Assembly: GCA_023403845.1 (NCBI GenBank)
Contig: JAEYDL010000033.1
Coordinates: forward strand, 177,577 to 241,576
Reading direction: 5' to 3'
Origin: Pseudomonadota bacterium
GTDB lineage: Bacteria > Desulfobacterota > Desulfovibrionia > Desulfovibrionales > Desulfovibrionaceae
Length of the DNA stretch: 64,000 nucleotides
Below the pieces are notes generated by a model that saw only the letters and a program-made list of their open reading frames with translations, had not been told where the DNA came from and did no database searches. Positions 7,677 to 16,752 of this stretch are shown piece after piece; within the stretch, counting starts at the first letter, position 1; every line of letters begins with the position of its first letter. The position numbers and the translations under genes are program-made.

Positions 7677-9170
7677 ATGAGCAGATATATTCTCGCACTG
7701 GATCAGGGAACGACCAGCTCGCGAGCCATTCTTTTTGATCGTGGCGGCAACATTATTCAGATGGCGCAGCAGGAGTTCACCCAGCTGTATCCCCAGCCGG
7801 GCTGGGTGGAGCACAATCCCAATGAACTGTTCGACAGTCAGTCCAATGTGGCGGCCCGTTGTCTCGCCCAGGCCGGAGTAGACGCTTCGGAGATCGCGGC
7901 CGTGGGTATCACGAATCAGCGCGAGACCACGCTCGTCTGGAATCGCCGCACCGGCGCTCCCGTATGCAACGCCATAGTCTGGCAGGATCGCCGCACGGCC
8001 GGTTTCTGCGATGAGCTTCGTGCGGCGGGCAGGGCGGAAATTTTTGCCGAGAAGACCGGTCTGATTCTGGATGCCTACTTTTCTGGAACCAAGGTCCGCT
8101 GGATTCTGGATACTGTTCCGGGGGCCAGAGAGCAGGCCGAGGCGGGGGAACTGCTGTTCGGCACGGTGGATTCCTGGCTGATCTGGAATTTCACCAAGGG
8201 AGGGAGGCATGTGACCGACCCCTCCAATGCCAGCCGTTCCCTGATGTTCAATATTCATACCGGCACCTGGGATGACGAGCTGCTTGATCTGCTCGGCGTC
8301 CCCCGCTCCATGCTGCCGGAAGTGGTTCCTTCGTCCGGCGTTATGGGATACATGCACCCGGAATTCCTCGGCGCGAGTCTGCCCATTGCAGGCGACGCGG
8401 GAGATCAGCAGGCCGCGACCTACGGCAACGCCTGCATGTGCGCGGGCATGGCCAAGAACACGTATGGAACAGGCTGCTTTCTGCTCATGAATACCGGGAA
8501 TGTCGCCCGCAGAAGTGCGAACAACCTGCTTACCACCGTGGCATGGGACCGATCCCGTGGACTGGAGTACGCGCTTGAAGGCAGTGTGTTCATCGCCGGG
8601 GCCGTGGTTCAATGGCTGCGCGACGGGCTTCAGGTCATCGGTCAGGCTTCTGAAATCGAGCCGCTTGCCGCCAGCGTGCCCGACAACGGGGGCGTCTTTT
8701 TCGTGCCGGCCTTTGCCGGCCTTGGGGCTCCCTATTGGGATCAGTACGCACGGGGCACGATTGTGGGGCTGACGCGCGGCGTCAATCGCGGGCATCTCGC
8801 CCGGGCCGCCATCGAGTCCATTGCCCTTCAGACGCTGGATATCATGGAGTGCATGGAGCGGGATTCCGGAGTTTCTCTTTCCACCCTGCGCGTGGACGGC
8901 GGGGCCAGCCGCAACAATATGCTCATGCAGTGCCAGGCCAATGTGCTCGGGGTGCCTGTGGAACGTCCGACCATTACGGAAACCACGGCTCTGGGCGCGG
9001 CGTTTCTCGCCGGTCTGGCCGTGGAATTCTGGGAAAGCGAGGAAGAAGTCCGTTCCCTGTGGAAGCTGGATCGCCGTTTCGAGCCGACCATGCCCGCCGG
9101 GCAGCGCGAGCGTCTGCTGCACGACTGGCATCGCGCCGTGGAACGGTCCGCCAGCTGGATCGAGGAATAG
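7677..9170 (+). CDS. glpK: Glycerol kinase
   Basis: This 497-residue FGGY-family kinase phosphorylates glycerol to G3P with ATP. The N-terminal ATP-binding motif LALDQGTTSSRAILFD, the loop GWVEHNP and the C-terminal VDGGASRNNMLMQCQA are all typical of GlpK. The ATG at 7677 follows AAAGGAGG; the adjacent GTG at 7674 is too close to the ribosome-binding site. Set divergently from the ugp operon, it completes a glycerol/G3P acquisition module. Confidence 0.95.
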   Translation: MSRYILALDQGTTSSRAILFDRGGNIIQMAQQEFTQLYPQPGWVEHNPNELFDSQSNVAARCLAQAGVDASEIAAVGITNQRETTLVWNRRTGAPVCNAIVWQDRRTAGFCDELRAAGRAEIFAEKTGLILDAYFSGTKVRWILDTVPGAREQAEAGELLFGTVDSWLIWNFTKGGRHVTDPSNASRSLMFNIHTGTWDDELLDLLGVPRSMLPEVVPSSGVMGYMHPEFLGASLPIAGDAGDQQAATYGNACMCAGMAKNTYGTGCFLLMNTGNVARRSANNLLTTVAWDRSRGLEYALEGSVFIAGAVVQWLRDGLQVIGQASEIEPLAASVPDNGGVFFVPAFAGLGAPYWDQYARGTIVGLTRGVNRGHLARAAIESIALQTLDIMECMERDSGVSLSTLRVDGGASRNNMLMQCQANVLGVPVERPTITETTALGAAFLAGLAVEFWESEEEVRSLWKLDRRFEPTMPAGQRERLLHDWHRAVERSASWIEE

Positions 9171-9208
9171 TCGTTTACGAGCGGACCAACCTGGGTTAAA
9201 CATTGAAA

Positions 9209-9236
9209 AAACGTGCCAAATCGGCACGTTTCATTT
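9209..9236 (+). terminator. Intrinsic terminator after glpK
   Basis: A 9-bp perfect stem (9209-9217 with 9223-9231) with a 5-base loop is followed by a weakly T-rich tail. The tail is poor, so read-through into the LUD genes is possible. Confidence 0.6.
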
Positions 9237-9254
9237 CTTATTTGGGAGCCGCCT

Positions 9255-9860
9255 ATGGATCGGAACATCATTGAGCTCTGGAAGGAGCGTTCCGTAGCGA
9301 TTTCAGCCGTTGTGAAGGAAGTGGCCTCCGTAGAGGAGGCATTGCAATACTGTCTGGATCTTTGCGCTTCGGCGCAGCCGCATGAGGAACTCATGGGGCC
9401 GGAAGCCGGGGAGGGAAACACGCTCGCGGCTCCCGGTCTTCCCGCCGATCAGGCGGAAGTGCTGCGCAAGGGATGCGCGGCGCGCGGGCTGCGCTTTGTG
9501 GACAGGGATCTGCGTTCCCGTGCGGGCGGCGTGGAGGTTGGAGTCGCCTGGGCGCTGGCCGGTCTGGCGGATACGGGAACCTGTGTGGTTCCGAGCACGG
9601 ACGAGGATGTGCGGCTGGCGACCATGCTGCCGGAAACGGGCGTCATCCTGTTGCGATGTTCGCAGATACTGCCGTGTCTTGAAGACTCCGGCGCTCTGCT
9701 GCGCGAGCTGTTTTCCGGGGATGGCTCCACCTTTGTAGCCTTCATCAGCGGGCCGAGCCGGACCGCCGACATCGAGCGCGTGCTGACGCTGGGCGTGCAT
9801 GGTCCGCTGGCCCTGCATGCCGTACTGATCAACGACGTCCCTCAGGAGAGAGTCCAATGA
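9255..9860 (+). CDS. lutC: LutC/YkgG-type LUD-domain protein (lactate utilisation)
   Basis: The 201-residue LUD-domain protein carries the LutC-type ending GPSRTADIERVLTLGVHGP. LutC belongs to the iron-sulfur L-lactate dehydrogenase complex LutABC; in Desulfovibrio an equivalent gene sits beside a fused LutB/LutA gene. The ATG at 9255 follows GGGAG with 6 bases spacing; a 14-codon in-frame extension upstream overlaps the terminator hairpin and was rejected. The stop overlaps the next start by 4 bases (ATGA), indicating translational coupling. Confidence 0.85.
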   Translation: MDRNIIELWKERSVAISAVVKEVASVEEALQYCLDLCASAQPHEELMGPEAGEGNTLAAPGLPADQAEVLRKGCAARGLRFVDRDLRSRAGGVEVGVAWALAGLADTGTCVVPSTDEDVRLATMLPETGVILLRCSQILPCLEDSGALLRELFSGDGSTFVAFISGPSRTADIERVLTLGVHGPLALHAVLINDVPQERVQ

Positions 9861-12004
9861 GAGAACCGGCACGCGATATGAAAAGCTACAGGGCCGATTT
9901 GTCCGAGGCCCTGAACGATACGTTCCAGCGCAGGATTCTGGATACCTTTGCCGTCGCCTATCGGGAAAGCCGCAAGAAAATGTTCGAGGGCATGGACGAA
10001 CGGGCCGCCATCGCCGACATCGCGGCCCGCAAGGACGCGGCGGTCAGAATCCTGGATCAGCTATACTCCCGGTTCAGGGCCGAAGCCGAGCGGCGCGGCG
10101 TCGTCGTCCATCTGGCCCGGGACGCGGCCGAGGCCAATCGCATGATCGTGGACATCGCGAAGGAAAACGATTGCCACAGGATCATCAAATCCAAGTCCAT
10201 GACGGTGGAGGAGATTCAGACCAACGTGGCGCTTGAGGCCGAGGGCATGGACGTGATCGAAAGCGATCTCGCGGAATGGATTATCCAGCTCCGGCATGAG
10301 GGGCCTTCGCACATGGTGCTGCCTTCCATCCACCTTTCGCGTTCGCAGGTCGCGGATACCTTTTCCGAGGAAACCGGTGTCAGGCAGAGCGATGACATCA
10401 CGGGACTTGTGAGGGTGGCGCGGCGAGAACTGCGCCGGAAGTTCGTCGAGGCGGACATGGGCATCTCCGGGGCCAACTTTGCCGTGGCCGAGGCCGGAGC
10501 CATCGGTCTCGTGACCAACGAAGGCAACGCTCGGCTGGTGGCCACGCTTCCCCGCGTGCATGTGGCCGTATGCGGCATCGACAAGCTGATTCCCTGCTTC
10601 GAGGATGCGGTCGCCACGCTCAAGGTGTTGCCGCGCAACGCTACAGGACAGTACCTGACCTCATATGTGACATGGATCAATGGTACGGTTCCGACTGCGT
10701 CCGCTCCGGAAGAACGCAAGATCATGCATGTGATTTTTCTTGACAACGGCCGTCGCGAGGTGCTGAAGGATCCGGTGCTGTCGCAGGCCCTGCGTTGCGT
10801 GCGCTGCGGTGCGTGCGCCAACGTCTGCCCCGTGTTCCGTCTGGTCGGCGGTCATCGCATGGGGTACATCTACATTGGAGCCATCGGCCTCATTCTGACC
10901 TATCTGTTCCATGGAAAGGATCGCGCGCGTGCTCTGGTGCAGAACTGCGTGAATTGTCAGGCCTGCAAGAAGGTGTGTGCGGCAGGCATTGATCTGCCGG
11001 GGCTGATCGAGGAAATCCGTATGCGCTATACGGAAGAGGAGGGCGGCGGAGCGCAGAGTCTGCTGGCCGCGACCCTCAGAAATCGCAAGCTGTTCCATAC
11101 CCTGTTGCGCTTCGCCAAGTATGCCCAGAAGCCTTTCACCGGCGGTGAACCGTTCGTGCGGCATCTGCCTTCCATCTTTGCCCGCGACCACGGGTACCGG
11201 GCGCTTCCGGCCGTGGCCGAAAGGGCCTTTCGCGATCGCTGGGAGGAGCTGAAGCCTCCCCGTCCGGAAAATCCGTCTTTGCGGGTCGCCCTCTTTGCGG
11301 GTTGCGTGCAGGATTTCGTGTATCCGGAACAGCTGGAGGCTGTTCTGAAGATCATGCGTGGGAGAAACATCCGGGTGGAGTTCCCCATGAACCAGTCATG
11401 CTGCGGCCTGCCCGTGGTCATGATGGGGCAGCGTGGCATCGCTCAGGATGTGGCGTTGCAGAATGTGGAGGCGTTCGCGGGAGACCATGACGTGATCCTG
11501 ACCCTGTGCGCTTCCTGCGCTTCGCACTTGAAGCACGGTTATGCGGAGCTTTTTGCCGCGCAGCCAGACAGACTCCCCGAAATCAGGGCCTTTGCCGATA
11601 AGGTGATGGATTTCAGTACGTTTGCCCATGAAAGGCTTGGCCTGAATCCGGAGGACTTCAGACGTGGCACCGAAACCGTGACCTACCATGCTTCCTGCCA
11701 TCTGTGCCGGGGGCTTGATGTGCATGCCGCTCCCCGGGAGCTTATCGCTTCGGCTGCCAGGTACGTTCCGGCGGCTGAAGAGGAGGTCTGTTGCGGGTTC
11801 GGCGGAACCTATACGGCGAAATTTCCGAACCTTTCTCAGGAGCTGCTGCGCAAGAAGCTGGACGGCATAGCCGCAACCGGCGCGCAGAGAGTGGTGGCGG
11901 ACTGCCCCGGCTGCATTCTGCATATCCGGGGCGGCGCGGAAAAGGACGGCTCCGGCCTCAGAGTGACGCATATCGCCGAGCTGGTTGCGGAAAATCTTAA
12001 GTAG
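9857..12004 (+). CDS. Fused LutB-LutA iron-sulfur lactate dehydrogenase subunit
   Basis: This 715-residue protein combines a LUD domain (about residues 60-300), two ferredoxin-type 4Fe-4S motifs (CVRCGACANVCP and CVNCQACKKVC, about 313-385), and two CCG cysteine-rich domains (CCGLPVVMMGQ and CCGFGGTY). In Bacillus these parts are separate LutB and LutA proteins; here they form one chain. Known LutABC and the Desulfovibrio counterpart oxidise lactate to pyruvate. No lactate permease lies in the window. A terminator follows. Confidence 0.85.
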   Translation: MREPARDMKSYRADLSEALNDTFQRRILDTFAVAYRESRKKMFEGMDERAAIADIAARKDAAVRILDQLYSRFRAEAERRGVVVHLARDAAEANRMIVDIAKENDCHRIIKSKSMTVEEIQTNVALEAEGMDVIESDLAEWIIQLRHEGPSHMVLPSIHLSRSQVADTFSEETGVRQSDDITGLVRVARRELRRKFVEADMGISGANFAVAEAGAIGLVTNEGNARLVATLPRVHVAVCGIDKLIPCFEDAVATLKVLPRNATGQYLTSYVTWINGTVPTASAPEERKIMHVIFLDNGRREVLKDPVLSQALRCVRCGACANVCPVFRLVGGHRMGYIYIGAIGLILTYLFHGKDRARALVQNCVNCQACKKVCAAGIDLPGLIEEIRMRYTEEEGGGAQSLLAATLRNRKLFHTLLRFAKYAQKPFTGGEPFVRHLPSIFARDHGYRALPAVAERAFRDRWEELKPPRPENPSLRVALFAGCVQDFVYPEQLEAVLKIMRGRNIRVEFPMNQSCCGLPVVMMGQRGIAQDVALQNVEAFAGDHDVILTLCASCASHLKHGYAELFAAQPDRLPEIRAFADKVMDFSTFAHERLGLNPEDFRRGTETVTYHASCHLCRGLDVHAAPRELIASAARYVPAAEEEVCCGFGGTYTAKFPNLSQELLRKKLDGIAATGAQRVVADCPGCILHIRGGAEKDGSGLRVTHIAELVAENLK

Positions 12005-12096
12005 TTTCATCGGTGGGTTGAGGTTTCGAATTTTCCGGAACTCTGGAATGCCGCATGCTGCAAGAGCGGATTCAAGATGCGAATCCGTTCCGTTGA

Positions 12097-12128
12097 GGAA
12101 GCGGGGGAAAGCCCCGCTTCCTTTTTTC
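12097..12128 (+). terminator. Terminator after the lactate genes
   Basis: A 10-bp stem (12097-12106 with 12112-12121) with a GAAAG loop is followed by six T residues. Confidence 0.9.
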
Positions 12129-12132
12129 GTCT

Positions 12133-12471
12133 TTAGAGGGCTGCGGCTCCGGATTCGCCCGTGCGGATGCGGATGGCTTCTTCCACGGGCAGGATGAATA
12201 TCTTTCCGTCGCCGACATGTCCGGTACGGGCGTGGTTCATAATGACCTGAACGGCCTGATCCACCTTTTCGTCCTCCATGACCATTTCCAGCATGATCTT
12301 GGACCGGAAGTCCACTTCGGTAGTCTGGGAACGGTAAATTTCGGTATGGCCCCGCTGGCGGCCGAAACCTCGCACTTCCATGGCCGTGGCCCCACCGATG
12401 CCGATGGCGGTGAGCGCGTCCATGACCTGATCCACGGTTTCCAGTCTCAGAATGATCTGCAGCTTTTTCAT
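12133..12471 (-). CDS. PII nitrogen regulatory protein lacking Tyr51
   Basis: The 112-residue PII trimer subunit senses 2-oxoglutarate, ATP and ADP and gates AmtB. The start MKKLQIILR, B-loop TGHVGDGKIFILPVEEAIRIRTGE and T-loop start GFGRQRGHTEIYR are canonical. At position 51, where uridylylated PII proteins carry Tyr, this protein has Thr (SQTTEVDF); Tyr46 is kept. Control by GlnD-type uridylylation at Tyr51 is therefore unlikely. It lies 56 bases downstream of amtB, the reverse of the usual glnK-amtB order. Whether it is better called GlnK or GlnB cannot be decided from sequence. Confidence 0.93.
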   Translation of the reverse strand: MKKLQIILRLETVDQVMDALTAIGIGGATAMEVRGFGRQRGHTEIYRSQTTEVDFRSKIMLEMVMEDEKVDQAVQVIMNHARTGHVGDGKIFILPVEEAIRIRTGESGAAAL

Positions 12472-12527
12472 GATGATCTCCAGAAAGTTGTTTGTACGGG
12501 AAACATGGTCGTCACAGGAGGACGGCG

Positions 12528-13733
12528 TCAGATCTGGTAGCCGGACTCAGAGTGTTCGGAGATGTCGAGTCCGGTAACTTCCTTCTCCAGGGGCACGCGC
12601 AGGCCCGCGAGACGGTCGGTAATCTTCAGCAGAACAAGGCTGGCCGGGATGCAGAACCCGAGCGTGGCGACCACGGAAACGAACTGAATCCAGAGCTGAT
12701 GCGGGTTGCCGTAGAACAGGCCGTCCACGCCGTTGACGGAGGCGCTGGCGAATACGCCGGTCATGAGCGCGCCGAACACGCCGCCGATGCCGTGGATGCC
12801 GACCACGTCCAGCGCGTCGTCATAGTGGAAGATCCGCTTCAGGAAGATGCCTCCGTAGCAGACGGCTCCGCCGAGCAGCCCCATGACGATGGCGGCCCAG
12901 GGTTCCACAAAGCCGGCGGCCGGAGTTATGACCACAAGACCCGCGACGGCTCCGGAGGCCGCGCCCAGCACGGTGAAGTGCCCGGTATGCCGGCGTTCGG
13001 CGGCGAGCCAGCCGAGGATGCCGCAGCCCGCAGCAAGATGGGTGGTTACCAGCGCGCTGGCGGCCAGGCCGTTGGCGGCGAGTGCGCTGCCTGCGTTGAA
13101 GCCGAACCAGCCGAACCAGAGCAGGCCCGCGCCGAGGACGGTCATGGGAATGTTGTGGGGCAGGCCAGCTCTGCGCCCGAGGGTGGAACGCTTGCCGAGC
13201 ATGATGGCTGCGGCGAGGGCGGCCGAACCCGAACTCATGTGCACGACCGCGCCGCCGGCAAAGTCAAGCGCGCCCATCTGCATGAGCCACCCGCCGCCCC
13301 ATACCCAGTGGGCCATGGGGCAATAGACGAAAATGAGCCACAATGTGGAGAAGAGCAGCATGGCCTGGAAGTGAATCCTCTCCGCATAGGCGCCGGAAAT
13401 CAGAGCCGGGGTCAGCGCGGCGAACATGCACTGGAAGGCCATGAAGGCCAGCGCTGGAATGGTACTTCCTTCGTTCGGCTCCATGCCGACGCCGTAGAGC
13501 GCCAGATGGCCGAGGCCGCCGATCAGACCGTTGATGTCGGGACCGAAGGCCAGCGTATAGCCGATGAGAGGCCAGATGAAGGCCCCGACGCCGAGCAGAA
13601 CGAAACTGTGCATGGTGGTTGAGAGCACGTTGCGTGAAGCCACGAGTCCGCCGTAAAACAGTGCGAGAGCGGGAACCATGAGCATGACCAGCATGGCGCT
13701 GATCAGAACGAAACCTGTATCTGCCGCATTCAT
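12528..13733 (-). CDS. amtB: Ammonium channel AmtB
   Basis: The 401-residue Amt/Rh-family channel has about 11 hydrophobic segments. The pore His pair can be recognised in VVHMSSGSAALAAAIMLGKR and GIHGIGGVFGALMTGVFA. There is no cleavable signal peptide, unlike many AmtB proteins. The ATG at 13733 was chosen because GGAGG lies 9 bases upstream; an ATG at 13742 abuts the same site and is too close. It is followed by the PII gene, which would plug it at high nitrogen. Two palindromic repeats lie upstream. Confidence 0.95.
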   Translation of the reverse strand: MNAADTGFVLISAMLVMLMVPALALFYGGLVASRNVLSTTMHSFVLLGVGAFIWPLIGYTLAFGPDINGLIGGLGHLALYGVGMEPNEGSTIPALAFMAFQCMFAALTPALISGAYAERIHFQAMLLFSTLWLIFVYCPMAHWVWGGGWLMQMGALDFAGGAVVHMSSGSAALAAAIMLGKRSTLGRRAGLPHNIPMTVLGAGLLWFGWFGFNAGSALAANGLAASALVTTHLAAGCGILGWLAAERRHTGHFTVLGAASGAVAGLVVITPAAGFVEPWAAIVMGLLGGAVCYGGIFLKRIFHYDDALDVVGIHGIGGVFGALMTGVFASASVNGVDGLFYGNPHQLWIQFVSVVATLGFCIPASLVLLKITDRLAGLRVPLEKEVTGLDISEHSESGYQI

Positions 13734-13742
13734 TTGGGACAT

Positions 13743-14281
13743 CCTCCTCGAATTGGCGCGAAGCGCCTTGAATGTCTCCATGAATGCATATGGTGTTCCA
13801 AAGTTTTAACTTGTTGATTTTTATTTTTTTTATATTTGTTTATAGTTGGGGAAGAGCGCTCTGGTGGTACGATTTTGTATCGGCAGTCCGGCTGTTCCCG
13901 TTCTGGCGATTCCGTTTCGGAGCACTGACCGGAAAGCCGTTCGACTGTGACATCTTTCTGGAACGAAGCGGGAGAGAGCATGCCTGAACCTGACCGACAT
14001 CTATGGTGATTTCATTTTTTTGGCAGTTGCGGCAAAGGGAAAGGGGGGGATGTTTCGGACTGCAATCGATCGAAATGGCGGTCGGCAGGCGGAGAATGGC
14101 GGCGGGAGGGAAGAGGAAGACGGGCGGAAAGCCCGGTGGAACAATTTTGTACCGGGGAGAATGATCGGATTTGCAGTCGGAACGTTGTTGTTTCCGCAGA
14201 AAAACATGTGTCCGGGGACGCCGCGGGCGCGGGGAAACCCCCGCAGCCACGGCGGATTGGACGTCAGGGCTGGAAGAACCG
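13743..14281. promoter_or_regulatory. amtB upstream region with two matching palindromic elements
   Basis: This 539-base stretch between hslV and amtB has no convincing gene. Two related 16-bp elements stand out: 13866-13881 and 14138-14153, both of the form GGNACNATTTTGTANC, close to the ideal palindrome GGTACAA-TT-TTGTACC. The second is further enclosed by CCCGGT/ACCGGG (14132-14137, 14151-14156). A very AT-rich stretch at 13800-13850 could hold the amtB promoter. No sigma-54 box with correct spacing was found. Confidence 0.5.
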
Positions 14282-14818
14282 TCAGGAGAGGACTTCGACG
14301 GTCAGGTGGTCATTGGTGAAGACGCACAGTTCGCCCGCAATTTTCATGCTCTCCCGGGCGATCTGTTCGGCATCGAGTTCGCTGTGCCGGAGCAGGGCAC
14401 GGGCCGCGGACAGAGCATAGGGACCGCCGCTGCCGATGGACGCTATGCCGTCGTCCGGTTCTATCACGTCTCCGGTTCCGGTCAGGATCAGGGTATGGTT
14501 TTTGTCCGCTACCAGCAACATGGCTTCCAGTTTTCGGAGATACTTGTCGTTACGCCAGTCCTTGGCCAGTTCCACGGCGGCGCGCATGAGGTTGCCGCCG
14601 GTCTGTTCGAGATGGGCGTCGAAACGTTCGAACAGAGTGAAGGCGTCGGCTGTGGCTCCGGCGAAACCGGCGAGAATCTGATCCCGGTACATGCGTCTGA
14701 CCTTGCGGGCCGTGTGCTTCATGACGATGCTCTGGCCCATGGTGACCTGACCGTCTCCGGCGAGGGCTACCTTGCCCTTGTGCCGAACGGCGAGGATGGT
14801 GGTTCCGCGTAATTCCAT
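14282..14818 (-). CDS. hslV: ATP-dependent protease HslVU, peptidase subunit
   Basis: The 178-residue HslV (ClpQ) is a proteasome-beta-like threonine peptidase that forms a dodecamer capped by HslU. The sequence MELRGTTILAVRHKGKVALAGDGQVT contains the nucleophilic Thr after a short 5-residue leader, then the conserved Gly/Asp-rich strand. GSGGPYALSAARAL is also typical. No hslU is next to it. It follows acpS in the same direction with a 30-base gap. Confidence 0.95.
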   Translation of the reverse strand: MELRGTTILAVRHKGKVALAGDGQVTMGQSIVMKHTARKVRRMYRDQILAGFAGATADAFTLFERFDAHLEQTGGNLMRAAVELAKDWRNDKYLRKLEAMLLVADKNHTLILTGTGDVIEPDDGIASIGSGGPYALSAARALLRHSELDAEQIARESMKIAGELCVFTNDHLTVEVLS

Positions 14819-14848
14819 TCTTTTTGTTCCTTGTCTGTAGTGGGAGGG

Positions 14849-15238
14849 TCATTCTTCCAGAATAACTACGGCTGCGGCGTTGTCACGCGTGTGGGTCAAC
14901 GTCAGGTGCAGCGTGCGGACGCCGAGTTTTCCGGCCCGTTCTTCCGCCCTGCCGGACAGCACAAGTTCCGGCCTGCCCAGGGCGTCGTTACGTACGGCGA
15001 TGTCGTGAGGGCCGATTCCCTGCGCGAAGCCGGTCCCCAGAGCCTTGACCGCGGCTTCCTTGGCCGCGAAACGTGCCGCGACATGGGAGATGCAGCGGGA
15101 CGTATGCAGAGGGCGGGGAACGCTCTCGCATTCCGTTTCCGTCAGAATACGATGAAGAAAGTGTTCCCCGAAACGGTGCAGACTGCGTTCCACGCGCGCG
15201 AGTTCGATCAGGTCGAGTCCAATACCTATGATGGGCAT
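14849..15238 (-). CDS. acpS: Holo-[acyl-carrier-protein] synthase
   Basis: This 129-residue phosphopantetheinyl transferase moves 4'-phosphopantetheine from CoA to acyl carrier protein. The metal-binding GIGLDLIELARVER near the N-terminus and FAAKEAAVKALGTG in the middle are AcpS signatures. GGAGG precedes the ATG at good distance. It is divergent from ugd and lies upstream of hslV. Confidence 0.94.
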   Translation of the reverse strand: MPIIGIGLDLIELARVERSLHRFGEHFLHRILTETECESVPRPLHTSRCISHVAARFAAKEAAVKALGTGFAQGIGPHDIAVRNDALGRPELVLSGRAEERAGKLGVRTLHLTLTHTRDNAAAVVILEE

Positions 15239-15351
15239 GAAAATCCTCCGGCGTCTGCGTCCCGGTGTCCCGCGTCAGGCCGGGACGCCGCATTGACGCG
15301 GCAGGCTTGTACGTTTACAAGAACAGGATACCTTTTTTCAAGGAGAATTGC

Positions 15352-16680
15352 ATGCGTCTTTGCATTGTCGGTACCGGTTATGTCGGTCTGGTCAGCGCAG
15401 CGTGCTTCGCTGAAATGGGCAACGACGTCCGTTGCGTGGACGTGAACCCTGAAGTCGTTTCCCTGCTGGAAAGCGGGCGTATCCATATTTTTGAACCCGG
15501 ACTGGAAGATCTGGTTTCTCGTAACCACGCCGCAGGGCGGCTGACTTTCACCACCAGCATAGCCGATGGGCTGCGCGATGCGCAGTTCGCCTTCATCACG
15601 GTGGGCACGCCTTCCCGCCCGGACGGATCCTGCGATCTTTCCTATGTCGAGGGAGTGGCGCGTGAAATCGGTCAGCACATGCAGGGTCCGCTGATTGTGG
15701 TGGACAAGTCTACCGTGCCCGTTGGCACGGCCGATCGCGTGCGGAGCATAGTGGCCGGAGAACTTGCGGCCAGAGGTGCGGATATCGCTTTTCATGTGGT
15801 GTCCAATCCGGAATTTCTCAAGGAAGGGGATGCCGTTTCCGACTTCATGAAGCCGGACCGCGTCATCGTAGGCACGGATTCCGAGGAAGCCGCCGCCGCC
15901 ATGCATGAACTGTACGGTCCCTTTGCCCGCAGCCGGGAAAAGCTCATCGTCATGGGTATCCGCAGCGCGGAAATGACCAAGTACGCTGCCAACTGCATGC
16001 TGGCGACCAAAATTTCTTTCATCAACGAGATTGCTACGCTGTGCGAGAAGGTCGGGGCCGATGTGCGCGACGTGCGGACCGGCATCGGAGCGGACCAGCG
16101 GATCGGTTATCATTTCATCTATCCCGGCATCGGCTACGGCGGTTCCTGTTTTCCCAAGGACGTCAAGGCGCTTATCGATACGGCCCACTCCGCAGGCATG
16201 ACGCCGGAACTGCTGGAAGCGGTGGAACGGGTCAATATCCGCCAGAAGCGTTCGCTGGCCCTTCGCGTTGCCGAGTATTTCGAGCCGCAGGGCGGCGTAG
16301 AGGGAAAGACGCTGGCTCTGTGGGGACTGGCCTTCAAGGCCAATACCGACGACATGCGCGAATCGCCTGCGCTGTCCATCATTGAAGAACTGACATCGCG
16401 CGGCATGAAGATCCGGGCCTTCGATCCGGTCGCCGCGAGCAATGCCAGGAGGCTGCTGGCGGACAATCCGCTTGTGTCCATCGAGGGTGATCCCTATTCG
16501 ATCTGCGAGGGTGCGGACGCGCTGCTCGTGGCTACTGAATGGAACGAGTTCCGCAATCCTGATTTCGAACGCATCAGAGAGGCCCTTGTCGCTCCGGTTC
16601 TGTTTGACGGGCGCAATCTGTATTCTCCGTCGGGCATGGCCCGGCATGGCTTTGCCTATTTCTGCATTGGAAGGGTATGA
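15352..16680 (+). CDS. ugd: UDP-glucose 6-dehydrogenase
   Basis: The 442-residue enzyme oxidises UDP-glucose to UDP-glucuronate with two NAD+, feeding capsule, LPS or other glycan synthesis. The N-terminal GTGYVGLVSAACFAEMGNDV binds NAD; the catalytic Cys is in GIGYGGSCFPKDVKAL; the central NPEFLKEGDAV is conserved. The ATG at 15352 follows AAGGAG; the upstream open frame lacks family similarity. A terminator follows, so it is a single-gene unit. Confidence 0.94.
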   Translation: MRLCIVGTGYVGLVSAACFAEMGNDVRCVDVNPEVVSLLESGRIHIFEPGLEDLVSRNHAAGRLTFTTSIADGLRDAQFAFITVGTPSRPDGSCDLSYVEGVAREIGQHMQGPLIVVDKSTVPVGTADRVRSIVAGELAARGADIAFHVVSNPEFLKEGDAVSDFMKPDRVIVGTDSEEAAAAMHELYGPFARSREKLIVMGIRSAEMTKYAANCMLATKISFINEIATLCEKVGADVRDVRTGIGADQRIGYHFIYPGIGYGGSCFPKDVKALIDTAHSAGMTPELLEAVERVNIRQKRSLALRVAEYFEPQGGVEGKTLALWGLAFKANTDDMRESPALSIIEELTSRGMKIRAFDPVAASNARRLLADNPLVSIEGDPYSICEGADALLVATEWNEFRNPDFERIREALVAPVLFDGRNLYSPSGMARHGFAYFCIGRV

Positions 16681-16721
16681 ACCGGTAAATCCGCTTTGGC
16701 GGATGGACCGTTGTGTGCATC

Positions 16722-16752
16722 AAGGCGGGAGCAGTCGCTCCCGCCTTTTTTT
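16722..16752 (+). terminator. Terminator after ugd
   Basis: An 11-bp perfect stem (16722-16732 with 16737-16747) with a 4-base loop is followed by a T run. Confidence 0.9.

Noticed and set aside
7402..7677. 91-codon frame before glpK
   Set aside because: Lies in the structured leader, ends on the glpK start, and has no ribosome-binding site or recognisable sequence.
7386..9227. About 610-codon frame on the minus strand opposite glpK
   Set aside because: Antisense shadow; it would also cross the glpK leader and the terminator.
13866..14153. Sigma-54 promoters at the two amtB palindromes (TGGAAC/TGGTAC ... TTGT)
   Set aside because: The spacing between the GG and the TTG element is one base short in both copies and the invariant GC is absent.
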